Program-made: the position numbers and the translations under genes | Notes under the pieces: model-generated | Told to the model about the DNA's origin: nothing | Databases searched by the model: none | The model's input: the letters and a program-made list of their open reading frames with translations, nothing else | Shown here: in pieces, positions 40,780-42,765 of the stretch | How positions within the stretch are numbered: the first letter of the stretch is position 1 | Layout: every line of letters starts with the position of its first letter | NCBI GenBank assembly: GCA_903789635.1 | Contig: CAIFEY010000027.1 | Location: 1-42,765, forward strand | DNA: 42,765 nt | Reading direction: 5' to 3' | Origin: an uncultured Eubacteriaceae bacterium | Lineage (GTDB): Bacteria; Bacillota; Clostridia; Peptostreptococcales; Anaerovoracaceae

Positions 40780-40991
40780 ACTTTAACGAGACTGCGCTGC
40801 CGGCGGGCAGAAGGAAGCGACGCTCCATTCGATGTCGCGTCGCTGTGATTGTAGAAAAGGTAGAAATCGGCCTCCGCTGGCGCGTTCGTCCGATTTCTAT
40901 GATTTTTTCGCCGCGCGCTATAATTGCTGGGATGGCGAGCGGCGAGCGGCCCGCCGGCCTGTTGGATGCTGGGGTTGAGGCCGCGGGCCGG
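40780..40991. other. Diverged hairpin unit after the Nudix gene
   Basis: TAGAAATCGG (about 40861-40870) pairs with CCGATTTCTA (about 40890-40900), then comes a T6 run, so this is a good terminator for the Nudix gene on the plus strand. After it CGCCGCGCGCTATAAT resembles the third part of the duplicated units at 40992 and 41670. Confidence 0.6.
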
Positions 40992-41236
40992 GCCCTCGCG
41001 GGACACTAGGATGAGGCGCCGCGGGGCGGCGAGATGGTCGCCGGATCCTCGGAGGGGCTCGGATCCGGGATTGTAGCGCGGCGTCGGCATGGATGCGGTC
41101 GCCGCGGGAAGGTTGAGATCCGGCTTCGCTCATGCTGACGCCGGATCTCTAGGATTGTTTCCCCCGCACGCTATAGAAAACTGAAAAAAGCGCGCGGGGG
41201 ACTTAGTGTATACAGTGTGCACCATTAAATGGTAAT
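40992..41236. repeat. 245-bp multi-hairpin unit, copy 1
   Basis: Nearly identical to 41670-41915 (few differences in the first 200 bp). It holds three stems: CCGGATCC/GGATCCGG (41041-41068), GAGATCCGGC/GCCGGATCTC (41115-41149) and a CCCCCGC..CGCT/AGCGCGCGGGGG stem (about 41161-41200), then the palindrome ACCATTAAATGGT. Stems one and two share the GATCCGG core and could pair with each other. No open frame is conserved. Confidence 0.85.
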
Positions 41237-41669
41237 TACCCACCTGCTCATTACCAGTAATCGTCATTTCTGCCGGCTATAATGAATTTTTCCTGTGAGC
41301 GGAATTGTTTTCGATTTCGTCCGGCTATAATTCATATTTTTCGTGATACAGAAGTTCGCTGGGCGATCCACCCTCCCGAGAACCGTAGCTTCTCGGCTAT
41401 TATTCAAGCTTGAAATAAAGCCGAAATTTTCTTCGGCGCCGCGATCATGTTGTCTGTATTAATGTGCGATAAGACCAATTGTATACTGGATAATTGCGAT
41501 CCGTGCCAATTCGCGCCCGTTTTTCATGACTCCGGGCGCGGGAGAATTCGGCTTGAAGAAATATATTTCAAATAGCCGGCAATGTATACACTTGGTTCGG
41601 CTGAGAGAGATATTTGAATTATAGCCGGCTGCGGCGACAGGGCGAGCAGGCCTCGCGGGATGCCGGGGT
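41237..41669. other. Hairpin-rich spacer between the two 245-bp units
   Basis: No gene. CCGGCTATAATTCA (41321-41334) is exactly inverted at 41615-41628, and related CCGGCTATAAT/ATAGCCGG blocks stand at 41273, 41394 and 41573. A strong bulged hairpin spans 41505-41552 (GCGCCCG/CGGGCGC core with AATTC/GAATT below). Confidence 0.55.
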
Positions 41670-41915
41670 GCCCTCGCGGGACACTGGGATGAGGCGCCGC
41701 GGGGCGGCGAGGTGGTCGCCGGATCCTCGGCGGTGCTCGGATCCGGGATTGTAGCGCGGCGTCGGCATGGATGCGGTCGCCGCGGGAAGGTTGAGATCCG
41801 GCTTCGCTTACACTGACGCCGGATCTCTAGGATTGTTTCCCCCGCGCGCTATAGAAAAATGAAAAAAGCGCGCGGGGAAGCTCAAAGTATACGGGATACA
41901 CCATTAAATGGTAAT
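41670..41915. repeat. 245-bp multi-hairpin unit, copy 2
   Basis: Second copy of 40992-41236, 678-679 bp away in the same orientation. The third stem is perfect here (CCCCGCGCGCT with AGCGCGCGGGG), while copy 1 has a mismatch. The ACCATTAAATGGT palindrome is retained. Confidence 0.85.
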
Positions 41916-42765
41916 CGCTACACCTTTAACAGACAACCGTTCACCCGACGGTTACCAGTAATTACCATTCTGAACACGACCGCCCTTTTTTCGGCGAACT
42001 TCTCCCGGAATAACCGCCTCGAAATTCCAGGCTTCGGGCTCGATGGCCCCGGGCTGCATTTTGCGTTCTGTCAGTGCGAATTAGGATCTATTTTATGAAG
42101 AAATCAAAAAACGTTCTGTCAATTTTTCCCGAAGAAGAAAATATGAATTCTTGTACGCCGATCTATACACGTAAATGCCGTTAACTCTTCCTCTGTTCCC
42201 CATCTCGATGTCCAAAGAGCACCTGTGATATCGCTATCTGAATGTGACTTTAACCAAACCTTAAGTTGTCAGATTCCATCGGTGTCATGTCAAGAATCAC
42301 CATTCCATTACAGCGATTTCTGACGTCGATACTCATTATCGTTAATCCGATTGCACGCAACCATTCCGAAATCTCGGATCTTCATCAAATAACATAATTA
42401 ATTTTTTAACATTTCCGAGAACGGGATTCTTCACAGTTTGACAAAATTCCGCGGGTCGCGTTGATAGCATATCTCACATCAGCCCCCGCGTTCGACCAGT
42501 CTGGTATCCCGGAAGAGAGTTCGGAGATATCATTACTGCTATCATCCACCAGTGTTCGAACATTCTGGTGTCCCGGAGGCCTGCGCGGCGACGGCTTTAA
42601 TGTTATCGTCTGCGGCACCGCGCCTTTGGCGCGCCCCTCACATTTAAACGGCGCGCCGAAACAATCAAAGGAATTGGACCAAAGCGGCAGCGACGTCCAA
42701 TTCCTTCCTTCTGTATATTCTTCAGGGAGTGTCCACCTGTTCGCAAGATTTTAACCACCCGTGAT
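41916..42765. other. Terminal non-coding stretch, partly AT-rich
   Basis: No supported gene. A 12-bp perfect hairpin (AAGGAATTGGAC with GTCCAATTCCTT) lies at about 42667-42706. A pair of direct repeats, GTTCGACCAGTCTGGTATCC (about 42491) and GTTCGAACATTCTGGTGTCC (about 42555), stands near it. Around 42230-42400 base composition drops in GC; a minus-strand frame there is broken by stops and could be a gene relic. Confidence 0.35.

Noticed and set aside
42230-42400. Minus-strand frame containing EISEWLRAIGLTIMSIDV
   Set aside because: Short and ended by stops; no family recognised, so at most a relic.
1-42765. tRNA genes
   Set aside because: No GGTTCGANTC-type arm with matching acceptor stem was found by eye; a dedicated search would settle it.

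Overview
This 42.8 kb window looks like chromosome of an anaerobic, relatively high-GC member of the Clostridia (Lachnospiraceae or a related family). The evidence is the gene content (mutS-mutL-miaA-ynbB cluster, DUF3793, DUF5714, iron-containing alcohol dehydrogenase, PucR regulator, AzlCD, ferredoxin-tailed aldo/keto reductase), the AGGAGG-type ribosome sites and the -35/-10 promoters. Genes are GC-rich at third codon positions, while promoters are AT-rich. This lineage call is inference. No rRNA, tRNA, CRISPR array, transposase or prophage gene was seen.

Layout. 0-7 kb: a c-di-GMP phosphodiesterase-type EAL protein, a LysM small protein whose promoter carries three LexA-like boxes, a PucR regulator and a sodium:alanine/glycine symporter with a clear promoter and a tandem 12-bp upstream repeat. 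7-20 kb (all minus strand): mutS, mutL, miaA, a tyrosine recombinase, a PLP methionine gamma-lyase-like gene (ynbB) and a VTT-domain membrane protein. The order is the usual clostridial one, but long repeat-rich spacers separate the genes, including a 2.5 kb non-coding stretch between mutL and miaA. 20-23.5 kb: a second EAL protein with a cre-like site in its promoter, a 54-codon gene behind it and a small Cys-Cys gene broken by a stop. 23.7-29 kb: a hypothetical protein, DUF3793, flavodoxin under a promoter with metal-repressor-like operators, a small Cys protein, an iron alcohol dehydrogenase and DUF5714. 29-33 kb: DUF1232 protein running antisense into a membrane protein, then a tcdA / acidic membrane protein / HD hydrolase operon. 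33.7-40.8 kb: azlCD, mscS, a diguanylate cyclase, an aldo/keto reductase, homocysteine methyltransferase with a coupled small gene, and a Nudix hydrolase. 40.8-42.8 kb: no convincing gene, but duplicated multi-hairpin units.

Functional themes: mismatch repair and tRNA modification (MutS, MutL, MiaA, TcdA); c-di-GMP turnover (one cyclase with intact GGDEF and I-site, two EAL enzymes with degenerate GGDEF domains); amino-acid transport and methionine metabolism (AGCS carrier, AzlCD, MmuM, YnbB); and low-iron or redox adaptation (flavodoxin, DUF3793).

The most unusual signal is non-coding. The 3' end of mutL appears in several decayed, inverted copies between mutL and miaA. The nearest copy makes a ~78-bp-arm palindrome with the real mutL end, and a GNRA-capped structured element with an alternative pairing partner is nested in the array. 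A second region (41-42 kb) has a 245-bp three-hairpin unit present twice. A ~100-bp repeat recurs at 0.1 and 34.9 kb. All calls come from reading the sequence; no database search was run.
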